Below, piece by piece: positions 18,002 through 25,789 of a stretch of 42,903 nt of DNA. How positions within the stretch are numbered: the stretch's first letter is position 1; every line of letters starts with the position of its first letter. The DNA is taken from the NCBI GenBank assembly GCA_028708815.1, contig JAQVYB010000013.1:1-42903 (forward strand). Reading direction: 5' to 3'. The notes below the pieces were generated by a model. The model saw only the letters and a program-made list of their open reading frames with translations. It was not told the origin of the DNA and made no database searches. A program made the translations under genes and the position numbers. Source of the stretch: Kiritimatiellia bacterium. GTDB lineage: Bacteria > Verrucomicrobiota > Kiritimatiellia > RZYC01.

Positions 18002-18988
18002 CTACGGTTTATGCCAACGCTTAACTTGATTAAATATTTCTTCCATTGTATCGAGACCATAGCGTTGATCTATTGGCAAACAGACCAAGTCGGTGGCAAG
18101 CCGCACTTCCATGCCATTTTTCGGAGCGCGCTCGATAACTCCACGCCAGAATGTTGGCACAAAAACGCCGTTTCTGATCAACTGCATCTTCAATTGCTCG
18201 CCATTATTCACTAGCAGCGGGTAGCATAATGGAACCTGCAATCCTGACAGAGGCAGATGTAGCTTATTCAGGTGCTTTAACTTAGCATCTATCCACATAT
18301 AATTTGTGCGACGGCAATTAGCAGCATAATCATAGTCAATACCGCTTAATAAACAACGAGAGAGATTCGACATCCCGAGGATCGGAGCCGCTTTTAAGGA
18401 ATCCTCAATCTCCAAGAAGGATTTATACCCAGCCCTTGTTCCTTGGTCAACGGCTCGGAGCAAGTGTTCGCAACGTTGATATGAAACATCCCGTTTAAGG
18501 GCCTCAAATGGAATTTTAGCTGCATATAAATATGATCCATCAGGCACCCCAAAATATTTTCTGGCTGAGTTAAAACTAATAGTTCCAGGGACTTGGCGCT
18601 CGTAAAACGCTTGAGTATTGTCAATTATTACTGGATGGGATGCCATTCTGGCTAATTCAATTGAGGACACTTCCTTGAGACCAAAATAGTTAACATAGAG
18701 AACAGCTGTATCCGCATCTATTATTTCTTCATGAAGAGGATTAAGGCAGTCGTTAATACAGTAAAATATTGGCTCAATCCTCATTTTTTCAACTATATCC
18801 AAGACGGCATCGCAAATGTAGTGCGGAAGATACAGCTTCCTACACCCCAGATACTTCAAAACCAATTCCAGAGCATTACGCCCAAAATTCAAAGCCAAGG
18901 CATCTTTGTGATACTCGCCACCCGCTTTTGGCATCTCCAAGCCAAAATAACCGCCAATGGTCGACGCTTCAGTTCTCGACGAGGTCAT
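18002..18988 (-). CDS. Short DegT-like PLP aminotransferase-fold protein
   Basis: The pattern 'ALNFGRNALELVLKYLG', 'KLYLPHYICDAVLD', 'AVLYVNYFGL', 'VIIDNTQAFY' and 'SARKYFGVPDGSYLY' follows the DegT/DnrJ/EryC1 fold type I order. The Asp of 'IIDNTQ' would contact the pyridine nitrogen, and the Lys of 'ARKYFGVPDG' is the probable Schiff-base lysine. At 328 aa it is shorter than classic members (about 370-390). Its start overlaps the end of the WbqC gene by 20 bp. WbqC proteins often occur beside such aminotransferase-like genes in O-antigen loci, so the two are likely one functional pair. The substrate is unknown and a non-aminotransferase role remains possible. Confidence 0.75.
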   Translation of the reverse strand: MTSSRTEASTIGGYFGLEMPKAGGEYHKDALALNFGRNALELVLKYLGCRKLYLPHYICDAVLDIVEKMRIEPIFYCINDCLNPLHEEIIDADTAVLYVNYFGLKEVSSIELARMASHPVIIDNTQAFYERQVPGTISFNSARKYFGVPDGSYLYAAKIPFEALKRDVSYQRCEHLLRAVDQGTRAGYKSFLEIEDSLKAAPILGMSNLSRCLLSGIDYDYAANCRRTNYMWIDAKLKHLNKLHLPLSGLQVPLCYPLLVNNGEQLKMQLIRNGVFVPTFWRGVIERAPKNGMEVRLATDLVCLPIDQRYGLDTMEEIFNQVKRWHKP

Positions 18989-19667
18989 ACTTGTCCAGCA
19001 TGGTCGTTATAGTTTCGAGTGAATTGAACATCATCACATCTATGATTGACAGGCCAGGGACGAAAGTTCTGCTGGTCTGATTGTAGGAAATCTCCTGTGT
19101 CTTAAGAAATTTCAATTCTATTCCCCTACTCTGGAAAGTTGCCCGCTCATAAAGCTCCACTCCCCCGATGCTATTAACGTAGCGCTTTGCACCCCGTTTT
19201 TCGCATATGTGCATAACTTTCCCCTGTCCTCTTAGACCATCATTCTTATCTATGGTCGATGACACAACAATATCAGTATCAATTTGGAGATAACCACACA
19301 ACAAGCGCAAACATTCTTCCAAATAAGCTGAAAGATTGAAGCTCTTGGTGGTCAAGGCTGCCTCAACAACGGGATAGGCTTCTTTAAAATATGGCGCTCT
19401 GGCATATACTTGAGATATTGTTTTTAATATCTTTGGACGGTTATCACCTACGCAAATATCATTAATCAATTTATTCGAGCTCGCGCCATGAAGCTGCAAA
19501 CTTATAAAATGTTCTTTCCCTTTTATTAGTATGCGGTTACGCGCGATCCATCCTTGTTTGATGTAAGTTACATCGTCATAGATTATAAACTCATCTACCG
19601 CATTTATTAACTGAAAATAACCAATATACGGGAAAAAATAGGGTTGCATAATGGCGATGGTTTTCAT
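18969..19667 (-). CDS. WbqC-like family protein
   Basis: The sequence begins 'MKTIAIMQPYFFPYIGYFQL', followed by 'DEFIIYDDVTYIKQGWIARN' and 'RGAKRYVNSIGG', the recognised WbqC-like family pattern. I placed the start at the ATG at 19667, where the family N-terminus begins, instead of the ORF start at 19730, which adds 21 atypical residues. No strong Shine-Dalgarno is visible for either. WbqC proteins occur in O-antigen and surface-glycan loci but have no settled biochemical role. A link to amino-sugar modification is often proposed. It overlaps the following DegT-like gene. Confidence 0.85.
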   Translation of the reverse strand: MKTIAIMQPYFFPYIGYFQLINAVDEFIIYDDVTYIKQGWIARNRILIKGKEHFISLQLHGASSNKLINDICVGDNRPKILKTISQVYARAPYFKEAYPVVEAALTTKSFNLSAYLEECLRLLCGYLQIDTDIVVSSTIDKNDGLRGQGKVMHICEKRGAKRYVNSIGGVELYERATFQSRGIELKFLKTQEISYNQTSRTFVPGLSIIDVMMFNSLETITTMLDKYDLVEN

Positions 19668-19809
19668 GAGATTTTGTTGGTACGTTGTTCTATTTCCAAC
19701 CACTAATAATCTGTAGTTATCACTAAGCAATACCTACACAAGAGATTTGATCAGTGGTTCTTCTCCATTTTCGTGTATTGTCGTGTTTATCTATCTCTCA
19801 GGATTCACC

Positions 19810-19941
19810 ACTCAACCAAAAACCACAACCATCGAACCAAATCGCATATCCCGACTCGCATAGGAATGTCAGGAGACCACGAACATAATCTCAAACTTGT
19901 AACATGCAACTTGAAACATGTAACCGCTAACCAAGAACAAT
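19810..19941. repeat. Heptanucleotide array 2 (GTTACAN/GTTGCAN type)
   Basis: On the minus strand the clear part reads GTTCTTG, GTTAGCG, GTTACAT, GTTTCAA, GTTGCAT, GTTACAA, GTTTGAG. It starts inside the last codons of the aminotransferase gene at 19927 and provides its TAG stop within the second heptamer. A looser AACCA-type stretch continues to about 19810. It fills much of the 196-bp gap between the aminotransferase and WbqC genes. Confidence 0.8.
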
Positions 19942-21030
19942 CCCGCATATCCGCTCCACATCCTCACCAGGCAAATCGGGATACATGGGAAGGCAAAGGA
20001 CAGACTTCGATGTTTTTTCGGCTACAGGCAACTTTTCTCGACCAGCAGAGGGCAAACCCCGATAGGTCGGGAAATTACTGATCAGCGGGTAGAAATATTT
20101 TCGCGCGTGGATGTTCTGCTTTTTTAACGCATCATAAACCGCATTTCGGCTGCGAGCAAACAGAGCTTCATTAACCAAGATGGGAAAATAACTCCAATTG
20201 CGCGTTAATCCATCGATCTCCTGCAAACAGCGAATACCCTTTGCACCACTCAGACGATCCATATAGCGTTGAGCCACGTCCTTCCGCTGTTCCAGAGCCT
20301 TATCCATCCGCCTGAGCAGACAAAGACCAAAGGCTGCCTGCACTTCGTTCATTTTCCCATTGCTCCCCGGCCCAACAACCGTTAATTCATCAGCAATGCC
20401 GAAGTTTTTCAAGTAATCAATCCGCTTTTTCATCACCGCGTCATTGCTAATGAGTGCACCACCCTCGATCGTACTGAATACCTTGGTCGCATGAAAACTG
20501 ATCATGGAAAGATCGCCATACCCCAGCAGAGATTTTCCTCGCCATGTTTCCCCAAAAACGTGAGCCGCATCGTAAAACACTTTCAGCCCATAGATATCAG
20601 CTATACGCTGAATTTCATCAACCGCACAGGGGGTCCCATAGGTGTGCACCGGCAAAATACAGGTGGTTTCCGGGGTAATCAGCGACTCAATTTTCCGGGG
20701 ATCAATATTGTAGGTCTCTGCATCAATATCGCAAAAAACCGGGGCACAGCGGTTCCAATAAATGGAGTGTGTGGTTGCCGGGAAACTGAACGGCGTCGTG
20801 ATCACTTCCCCCGTAACTTTCAGCGCCTGTAATCCAATCTGCAGTGCCACTGTTCCGTTACAGAACAGCGAGACGTATTTCACCCCAAAATACTCCGCCA
20901 ATGCCGCTTCCAACTGATTATGAAACGGCCCCATGTTGGTTAACCGCTTGTTATCCCATATCTCTTTCAAATAGGGGATAAACTCTTCCAACGGCGGAAG
21001 CGTGGGGGATGTTACATATATTGATTTCAT
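19927..21030 (-). CDS. DegT/DnrJ/EryC1 nucleotide-sugar aminotransferase (VioA/FdtB-like)
   Basis: PLP-dependent transaminase acting on a 4-keto-6-deoxy nucleotide sugar. 'TSPTLPPLEEFIPYLKEIW' and 'RLTNMGPFHNQLE' are typical of the VioA-type branch. 'FCNGTVALQIGLQAL' binds PLP phosphate, 'VFYDAAHVFG' carries the Asp that contacts the cofactor, and 'ISFHATKVFSTIEGGAL' carries the Schiff-base Lys. I chose the ATG at 21030, giving 367 aa, because the 21 residues before it in the ORF overlap the preceding gene and are unlike the family. The last codons and the TAG stop lie inside a heptanucleotide array. Viosamine-type specificity is inferred from motif similarity and the formyltransferase neighbour. 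Confidence 0.9.
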   Translation of the reverse strand: MKSIYVTSPTLPPLEEFIPYLKEIWDNKRLTNMGPFHNQLEAALAEYFGVKYVSLFCNGTVALQIGLQALKVTGEVITTPFSFPATTHSIYWNRCAPVFCDIDAETYNIDPRKIESLITPETTCILPVHTYGTPCAVDEIQRIADIYGLKVFYDAAHVFGETWRGKSLLGYGDLSMISFHATKVFSTIEGGALISNDAVMKKRIDYLKNFGIADELTVVGPGSNGKMNEVQAAFGLCLLRRMDKALEQRKDVAQRYMDRLSGAKGIRCLQEIDGLTRNWSYFPILVNEALFARSRNAVYDALKKQNIHARKYFYPLISNFPTYRGLPSAGREKLPVAEKTSKSVLCLPMYPDLPGEDVERICGIVLG

Positions 21031-21043
21031 TTCTGTTTCCCGA

Positions 21044-22147
21044 TCAGTTGACGTTCGCAAACAACACCGTCTCTTCAGAATGCATGGTTGCATGCTTCAG
21101 ATAAAACCTATAATCAGGGCAGTATTGGTCAATCAGCCGAGGCAATCGGACAAAATCTTTGGGTGAGTGATACAGGCAAATCGCCAGTTTAGGATGCATT
21201 GATCGAATGGTATGTTCGGCCCCTAAAAGAGCATTCCCTTCAGCACCCTCGATATCCATTTTTATAAAATCCACTTTTTTGAGACCGGTCTGTGCGACAT
21301 AGTCATCAATTGTGACAGTTTGAGTTTGAGTATCAAACCCATCCTTATGCTCCATACTAACACTACTACCAGGCCCATTATCTCGCACATAAACGGATTG
21401 CCCAGATCTATTCCAGAGCGCTTTTTCAGCAATGGTCACACGTTTTTCCAGATCAAAATTGAGCTCCAGATTCTTGCGCATGATTTCCAAGTTAGATGGA
21501 ACGAATTCAAACACATGCACCGCTCCGGATGCTCCCGCTTTATTGGCAAAATAGGTGGCTGTATCGCCATAGCACCCCCCCCCATCAATCACTACATCCC
21601 CCTCTTCTACAAACGTTTCGGATGGATAATGTGCATATTGCTCAATTTCAAACAAGGTCACAGCACCACGCACATACAACCCGCCAAGGATCCCATATGA
21701 TGAAAGATCGTGGCGGGAAAGAGTCCACCCCATAAAATCTATGTCGATGGTATCGCTAGGGTCAGCCAGCGACTTCAGCTCCGTCCTTTTTTGCTTATAC
21801 TCCTTAGTACCAAGCGGAAGCCTAACGCCTTTGTATCCCATAATGCGATAAGCGATGATTTCAACAAGCAGATCGCGGGATTCATCGTCTGCAAGTCTCG
21901 TGCTCAACCATTCCAACTCAGGGATCAGGTTCATCCACCGATGCAGTGCATCGGTGTTTGGCCGTTGCATCCAGGAACGGTGGTAATAACCCCAATGCCT
22001 CATAAACCTTCGACTCTGCCATTTCATCCATTCAATAAGCGTCAACGGTTTCTGTGGGCCAAACCGCACCTCATCATAATTATCCCTGTATTCTGCGAAT
22101 TGGGCCCATTCAAGGCGACGATACAATTTTTCGGCAAAGGATTTCAT
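21044..22147 (-). CDS. FkbM-family methyltransferase
   Basis: SAM-dependent O-methyltransferase of the FkbM type. The C-terminal ~200 residues carry 'GDVVIDGGGCYGDTATYFA' (motif I), 'AVHVFEFVPSNLEIMRKNLELN', 'VTIDDYVAQTGLKKVDFIKMDIEGAE' (the FkbM hallmark 'FIKMDIEGAE') and 'HPKLAICLYHSPKDF'. The first ~130 residues are an extra domain with many aromatic and charged residues and no obvious relative. It ends 13 bp before the aminotransferase start and follows wzt by 27 bp, so it belongs to the same transcription unit. In O-antigen loci FkbM proteins methylate glycan sugars. Wzt C-terminal domains sometimes read such terminal modifications. Confidence 0.9.
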   Translation of the reverse strand: MKSFAEKLYRRLEWAQFAEYRDNYDEVRFGPQKPLTLIEWMKWQSRRFMRHWGYYHRSWMQRPNTDALHRWMNLIPELEWLSTRLADDESRDLLVEIIAYRIMGYKGVRLPLGTKEYKQKRTELKSLADPSDTIDIDFMGWTLSRHDLSSYGILGGLYVRGAVTLFEIEQYAHYPSETFVEEGDVVIDGGGCYGDTATYFANKAGASGAVHVFEFVPSNLEIMRKNLELNFDLEKRVTIAEKALWNRSGQSVYVRDNGPGSSVSMEHKDGFDTQTQTVTIDDYVAQTGLKKVDFIKMDIEGAEGNALLGAEHTIRSMHPKLAICLYHSPKDFVRLPRLIDQYCPDYRFYLKHATMHSEETVLFANVN

Positions 22148-22174
22148 ATTTCTTTCTAAATTTCGCGGAGCATC

Positions 22175-23482
22175 TCACGCAATCGCCTGCACGGTCGCCA
22201 CACATGGCCAAACCGTATCGGCCCAATTCATGTGGTCAGCAGTTATTTCCAGCGCGAGTGCGTTATCAACACGAACGAGGCATTGCTTGTTTTCAGTATC
22301 GCTTATAATGACGGTTACCGTGTGGTTTCCCATCTTCAAATTCATACCCAGAATATCAATACGGCAAAGGATGGTCTGTCCGTTTAACCCATGCAGCGAA
22401 ATAGTACCATTCCCTTGACCGATTAAATTGGCTACCGGCCTGATTTCCTGATTGTAAATATACACTGAGAGATTTGCATCTGTTACGTTACTACACATCG
22501 TTACTAAAACTTCTAATATACAAGGCTCACCGCTTTGCAGCTTCTGGACGGATGTTCCGTTGTGATTAAAAAGCTGTACCGAATTGATTATGGCCCCCCC
22601 CGTTCCCGACAACTTTCTTTCTGCGGCAGAATAATGGTTTAAATATCTGCCTATTCCTGCGGCCGTATCAGCCCCATGGTATTCGGCCACCCCGTGATTC
22701 ATCAGCATAATGGAGTTAGATATACGCGAAACCATAGGCATTGAATGAGAAACGAAAATAACCGCGCTTCTCCGCATAATTTCGGACATACGATTCAAGC
22801 ATTTTATCACAAACCCCATATCTCCGACAGCCAACACCTCATCAATAATCAGCACATCTGGATCCATTTGTGCAGAAACGGCAAAACCAAGGCGCACCTT
22901 CATGCCGGAGGAATAATTTTGAACAGGCATATCGATGAATTCTTTGATCTCGGCAAAATCAACAATCGCATCAAATTTCGCATCGATTTCCTTCTTGGTG
23001 AAGCCCAGCACCGCACCTTTGTTGTAGATGTTTTCGCGTCCAGTCAAAATGGGATTAAAGCCGGCCCCCAGTTCGATCAACGCTCCAATGCGTCCACGCA
23101 TTTCGATGCGCCCCTGATCAGGTTTGATAAGTCCATTGAGCATTTTGAGCAGGGTGGATTTCCCGGCGCCGTTGTGTCCGATCAGCCCCAGACATTCCCC
23201 GCGTTTGAGTTCGAACGAAATATCTTTAACCGCCCAGAATTCGTCGCGGCGGAGCCGGGGTTCGTAGTTATTTGTTCTTGGTTCTTCGTTTGTGGTTCTT
23301 CGTTCGGAGGACGTTGTTTGTTGTTTTTTGCCACAGGTCAGCTCTGTCCATATATCCTGCGCCCCGTAGATCAGGGAGCGTTTGAGGGATTTGCAGAATT
23401 TCTTACTGACTCCTTCAACCCTTACCAGGGTTTCGGAGTCAGTAGGTTCTTGGTTCGTTGTTCTTGGTTCGTTGTTCGACAT
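22175..23482 (-). CDS. wzt: ABC-transporter ATPase for O-antigen/capsule export, with C-terminal glycan-binding domain
   Basis: Powers export of an undecaprenyl-linked polysaccharide with Wzm. Walker A 'GLIGHNGAGKST', signature 'YSSGMKVRLGF' and Walker B 'DPDVLIIDEVLAVGD' are intact. Residues ~270-435 form the Wzt C-terminal domain that recognises chain-terminal modification. Two parts are odd. The N-terminus ('MSNNEPRTTNQEPTDSE') and the linker before 'FWAVKDISFELKRGE' ('ERRTTNEEPRTNNYEPR') are translated heptanucleotide repeats, so 17 and about 20 residues are foreign to the family. The start codon itself lies in the array and has no clear Shine-Dalgarno. The ATPase core looks functional. 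Its partner wzm is 2.3 kb away instead of adjacent. Confidence 0.93.
   Translation of the reverse strand: MSNNEPRTTNQEPTDSETLVRVEGVSKKFCKSLKRSLIYGAQDIWTELTCGKKQQTTSSERRTTNEEPRTNNYEPRLRRDEFWAVKDISFELKRGECLGLIGHNGAGKSTLLKMLNGLIKPDQGRIEMRGRIGALIELGAGFNPILTGRENIYNKGAVLGFTKKEIDAKFDAIVDFAEIKEFIDMPVQNYSSGMKVRLGFAVSAQMDPDVLIIDEVLAVGDMGFVIKCLNRMSEIMRRSAVIFVSHSMPMVSRISNSIMLMNHGVAEYHGADTAAGIGRYLNHYSAAERKLSGTGGAIINSVQLFNHNGTSVQKLQSGEPCILEVLVTMCSNVTDANLSVYIYNQEIRPVANLIGQGNGTISLHGLNGQTILCRIDILGMNLKMGNHTVTVIISDTENKQCLVRVDNALALEITADHMNWADTVWPCVATVQAIA
23259..23325. repeat. Heptanucleotide array 3, internal to wzt
   Basis: Reads GGTTCGT, AGTTATT, TGTTCTT, GGTTCTT, CGTTTGT, GGTTCTT, CGTTCGG on the plus strand, then decays. 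It is translated in the Wzt linker as two near-repeats of 'RRTTNEEP/RTNNYEP'. It lies in the loop just before the ATPase core, which is naturally variable in Wzt proteins, so the insertion is probably tolerated. Confidence 0.88.
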
Positions 23483-23686
23483 ACTGTTCTTGGTTCGCTA
23501 AATCGTTCGTGGTTCGCTAAGTCGTTCGAGGTTTGTCGTTCGTGGGAAATGTTCGTTGTTCGTCGTTTTTCGTTCGTCGTTCGGGGAAAATTGTTCGGGG
23601 AATTTGTTCATTCAGGGTTCAACAACGAACTACAAACTAAGAACGAAGAACAAAGAACGAAGAACTACGAACAAAGAACGACGAAC
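23445..23686. repeat. Heptanucleotide array 4, two convergent halves
   Basis: From 23445 to about 23610 the plus strand is built of GTTCNNN-type heptamers (GGTTCGT, TGTTCTT, GGTTCGT and so on). From about 23617 to 23686 it is built of NNNGAAC-type heptamers (CTAAGAA, CGAAGAA, CAAAGAA, CTACGAA). The two halves are reverse complements in consensus and could fold into a long imperfect hairpin. The right half begins with no gap at the TGA stop of the four-helix-bundle gene, and the left half runs into the wzt coding start. It fills the whole 204-bp intergenic gap. Confidence 0.9.
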
Positions 23687-24064
23687 TCACATCGGTTTCG
23701 AATGAGTTTTCAGATATTTAATCAGGCCACCGATTTTGGCGTTAATGCTACCCGCTAATTGGTATAATTCTTGAAAGGTCTGTTCCGTTAGATAGTTCTG
23801 ATCTAAGGCAATATACAATTCGCTCTGTACTTCGGTGCACGACCTCTGCGCATACCCTAAAAAGCGAATAAATTCCGGATTGCTTCCCGCATCGTATCCT
23901 TCAGCAATATTATGCATGACCGACCCTGCAGCACGCGTAATTTGATCTTTTAAGCCCCAATCTTTTGCAAAATTCGCTCGGCGAGTCAGGCTATAGATTT
24001 CCCGCGTTAAGATTCGAGCATCCTGCCAACCTTCTATTTCCTCAAATTTTCGAATCGAACCCAT
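23687..24064 (-). CDS. Four-helix-bundle protein (S23 / 23S rRNA intervening-sequence protein, bAvd-like)
   Basis: Small helical protein of 125 aa, the usual size of the family. Hallmarks are 'FEEIEGWQDARILTREIY', 'GLKDQITRAAGSVMHNIAEGYD' (compare L-x-x-Q-I-R-R-A-x-x-S-I-x-x-N-I-A-E-G), 'EFIRFLGYAQRSCTEVQSEL' and 'GGLIKYLKTH'. Relatives are encoded in 23S rRNA intervening sequences, and the fold is shared with Avd of diversity-generating retroelements, where it binds the reverse transcriptase and RNA. Stand-alone copies have no known function. Here no reverse transcriptase or rRNA is present. Instead the gene is bracketed by heptanucleotide arrays: one starts exactly at its stop codon and one lies 20 bp upstream of its start. 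It sits between wzm and wzt. Confidence 0.88.
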   Translation of the reverse strand: MGSIRKFEEIEGWQDARILTREIYSLTRRANFAKDWGLKDQITRAAGSVMHNIAEGYDAGSNPEFIRFLGYAQRSCTEVQSELYIALDQNYLTEQTFQELYQLAGSINAKIGGLIKYLKTHSKPM

Positions 24065-24084
24065 AAATCAAAACCTACCACAAT

Positions 24085-24116
24085 CCAAGAACCAAGAACT
24101 ACGAACAAAGAACCAA
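24085..24116. repeat. Heptanucleotide array 5, upstream of the four-helix-bundle gene
   Basis: CCAAGAA, CCAAGAA, CTACGAA, CAAAGAA, CC on the plus strand. Orientation and consensus are the same as the right half of the array downstream of the same gene, so the gene lies between direct copies of the array. Confidence 0.82.
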
Positions 24117-24145
24117 TGCCTTCATCTAACATAATAAATACTTTT

Positions 24146-24310
24146 TTTTTCTACCACCCGCTACGCTTCCGCCGTCGCTCTACGAGCTATGGCGCGACAC
24201 GAGAGGGCACGGAGGGCACGGAGATCCATTAGTGCGATTATTTGTTCTTCGTTCGTTAAAGCTGATTCGTTGGTCGTGGCTATCCTCCCCAACCAAGAAC
24301 TGAACACATC
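24146..24310. repeat. Partial dispersed repeat (9-mer GGCACGGAG) plus heptanucleotide array 6
   Basis: The segment begins TTTTTTCTACCACCCGC, a phrase shared with the two long dispersed repeats at 26.9 and 31.5 kb, and includes two GGCACGGAG 9-mers. From 24240 it continues with TTTGTTC, TTCGTTC and later AACCAAGAAC, ending 1 bp before the AlbA-type gene's last base. This accounts for most of the 247-bp gap between the four-helix-bundle and AlbA_2 genes. Confidence 0.7.
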
Positions 24311-24311
24311 A

Positions 24312-25709
24312 TTATGTACAGGCAAAATAGCCACCGGTCTTTTTACTTCCGCGACGCTCGATTTTTCCTTCATAAATGAGCTCAGCGATATACCGATCGA
24401 CGCTCCGTTCCGGGATTTTCAATTTCTCAACGATCATCTTTCGCTGTATTCCCGGAAGTTCATCAATTATTCTCAGAACATCTCCATTTAACGCGCCATT
24501 TAACGCGCCATTTAACGCGCCATTTAACGCGCCACCGCTTGACTGCTGTAATTCGCCATTCTGTTCCGGCAACATGAATTTGATACGAAATCCTCCCGAG
24601 AAGTTTTCAAACATCGGCTCGGGCAAACCCGCCTCTCGGCAAAATTCCAGTATGCGATGGATTCCGCTTCCATATCGCTCGATTAGACCTACGTCATAAA
24701 ATATCTGGGCTATCAGTTTGTTTCGGGGTTTGGACGCGTGCTCTGGATCAAGCAACTCTCTAACCTTCATGTTATAAGGTAGAAATCCGGGACTCCACAC
24801 CTGCAAAGCATCTTCAAATATTTTTATCTGGATATCAGCGGTGTCGCCATAATCTCGATGACAAATGGCATTAACCACTGCCTCACGCAAAGCAGCGAGG
24901 GGATAATCCCAAATTTCTTTGCGCTGTGGGGCGCCAGTCATTTCAAACCGGACATGCATGTTTTTTTTGATGAACTCAACGGTCTCCTCTACCTGGGCAA
25001 TAAGAGAACCGTCAATGATTCGATTGTCCATGATGTGCACCTTCTCACGCAAACGGCCAGCATGCACCACCGCTTGTGTTAATGGCGATTGAGGATTTTC
25101 CCCGAAAAGCAGAATCGCGGCGCGAGTAATTTCATGTTCTGATTTGACAAGCTCCAACTTCATCAAAACTTGCCAAGGGTCTTCTTTCCCTGAGAAGGAA
25201 CGGCGGCCTTGCGCCGTGGCTTGATGCATATATCCCAGCACACCTTCGAGGTTAATATCCCCCTTGCTCTTTCCCTGGACGACTACCGCATCCATGCTCG
25301 AACCGGTACTGTGCATATGCATTTCCGCAATTTCGGATGGAGTCATCTGACGAGTTGTGCTTCCTGCTCGCCGATAGCAACGTCCTCTCGTAGCAATCGG
25401 CTTTAACGGAAACTCAGGAACAGATAATAGGAGTACCTCCCCCTCTGGCATTAAAATCCGTTCTGCATCAGGGATAACCGAAGGCTCGGTAGCAACAGCA
25501 ATTCGATTCACATAATCGCGCAACACCTCTTTACCGAAACTCTGCCCGACAACCAGGCCTTGATCGTTTACTCCGATCAAGATCATTCCACCACGGGTAT
25601 TGGCAAAAGCAACCGCTGTTTCAATGACCTCTTTCCCAAATGCTCCTTTGAATTCAAGCACCTCGGATTCGCCCTGTTTTATGATGTCTGCAATCCTATT
25701 CATGCCCAA
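24312..25709 (-). CDS. AlbA_2/Schlafen-type putative DNA-binding ATPase (RecG-related family)
   Basis: Residues ~8-130 are the AlbA_2 domain ('ESEVLEFKGAFGKEVIETAVAFANTRGGMILIGVND'). A central domain leads to the GHKL-like 'ALREAVVNAICHRDYGDTADIQIKIFED' with 'GSGIHRILEFCREAGLPEPMF', and the C-terminus is a winged helix ('IQRKMIVEKLKIPERSVDRYIAELIYEGKIERRG'). This architecture is widespread in mobile and defence-rich regions. Transcriptional control or phage response has been suggested but is not established. A linker of four GALN units (~residues 395-411) comes from a 12-bp tandem repeat. The gene has inserted, with the four-helix-bundle gene, between wzm and wzt. Confidence 0.87.
   Translation of the reverse strand: MGMNRIADIIKQGESEVLEFKGAFGKEVIETAVAFANTRGGMILIGVNDQGLVVGQSFGKEVLRDYVNRIAVATEPSVIPDAERILMPEGEVLLLSVPEFPLKPIATRGRCYRRAGSTTRQMTPSEIAEMHMHSTGSSMDAVVVQGKSKGDINLEGVLGYMHQATAQGRRSFSGKEDPWQVLMKLELVKSEHEITRAAILLFGENPQSPLTQAVVHAGRLREKVHIMDNRIIDGSLIAQVEETVEFIKKNMHVRFEMTGAPQRKEIWDYPLAALREAVVNAICHRDYGDTADIQIKIFEDALQVWSPGFLPYNMKVRELLDPEHASKPRNKLIAQIFYDVGLIERYGSGIHRILEFCREAGLPEPMFENFSGGFRIKFMLPEQNGELQQSSGGALNGALNGALNGALNGDVLRIIDELPGIQRKMIVEKLKIPERSVDRYIAELIYEGKIERRGSKKTGGYFACT
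24485..24532. repeat. 12-bp tandem repeat, four units, in the AlbA_2 gene
   Basis: Four exact copies of CATTTAACGCGC encode the four-residue unit GALN on the minus strand. Twelve bases keep frame whatever the copy number, so slippage would change linker length without breaking the gene. Similar four-residue linker repeats are known from other proteins of this family. Confidence 0.92.
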
Positions 25710-25744
25710 CTCAAATGCCGGTTCTGTCTATGAAGTATAATATA

Positions 25745-25786
25745 CAACCAGAAACTACGAACCATAAAATGAACGACGAACGTTGT
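25745..25786. repeat. Short heptanucleotide array 7 between AlbA_2 gene and wzm end
   Basis: CCAGAAA, CTACGAA, CCATAAA, then ATGAACGACGAACG, a degenerate NNNGAAC-type array. It is followed by the hairpin GTCCGC-TAC-GCGGAC (25785-25799), which contains the wzm stop codon. Confidence 0.65.
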
Positions 25787-25789
25787 CCG

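Noticed and set aside
22745-23758. 337-aa plus-strand ORF over wzt and the array
   Set aside because: Antisense to Walker motifs of wzt. Its C-terminal repeats are only the array read in another frame.
23687-24064. Diversity-generating retroelement
   Set aside because: The four-helix-bundle gene resembles Avd, but no reverse transcriptase, template repeat or variable repeat with A-specific changes is present in the window.
23687-24064. 23S rRNA intervening sequence
   Set aside because: No rRNA sequence flanks the gene; both neighbours are protein genes.
24161-24373. 70-aa minus-strand ORF at the end of the AlbA_2 gene
   Set aside because: It overlaps the winged-helix coding region in another frame, and the rest is repeat sequence.
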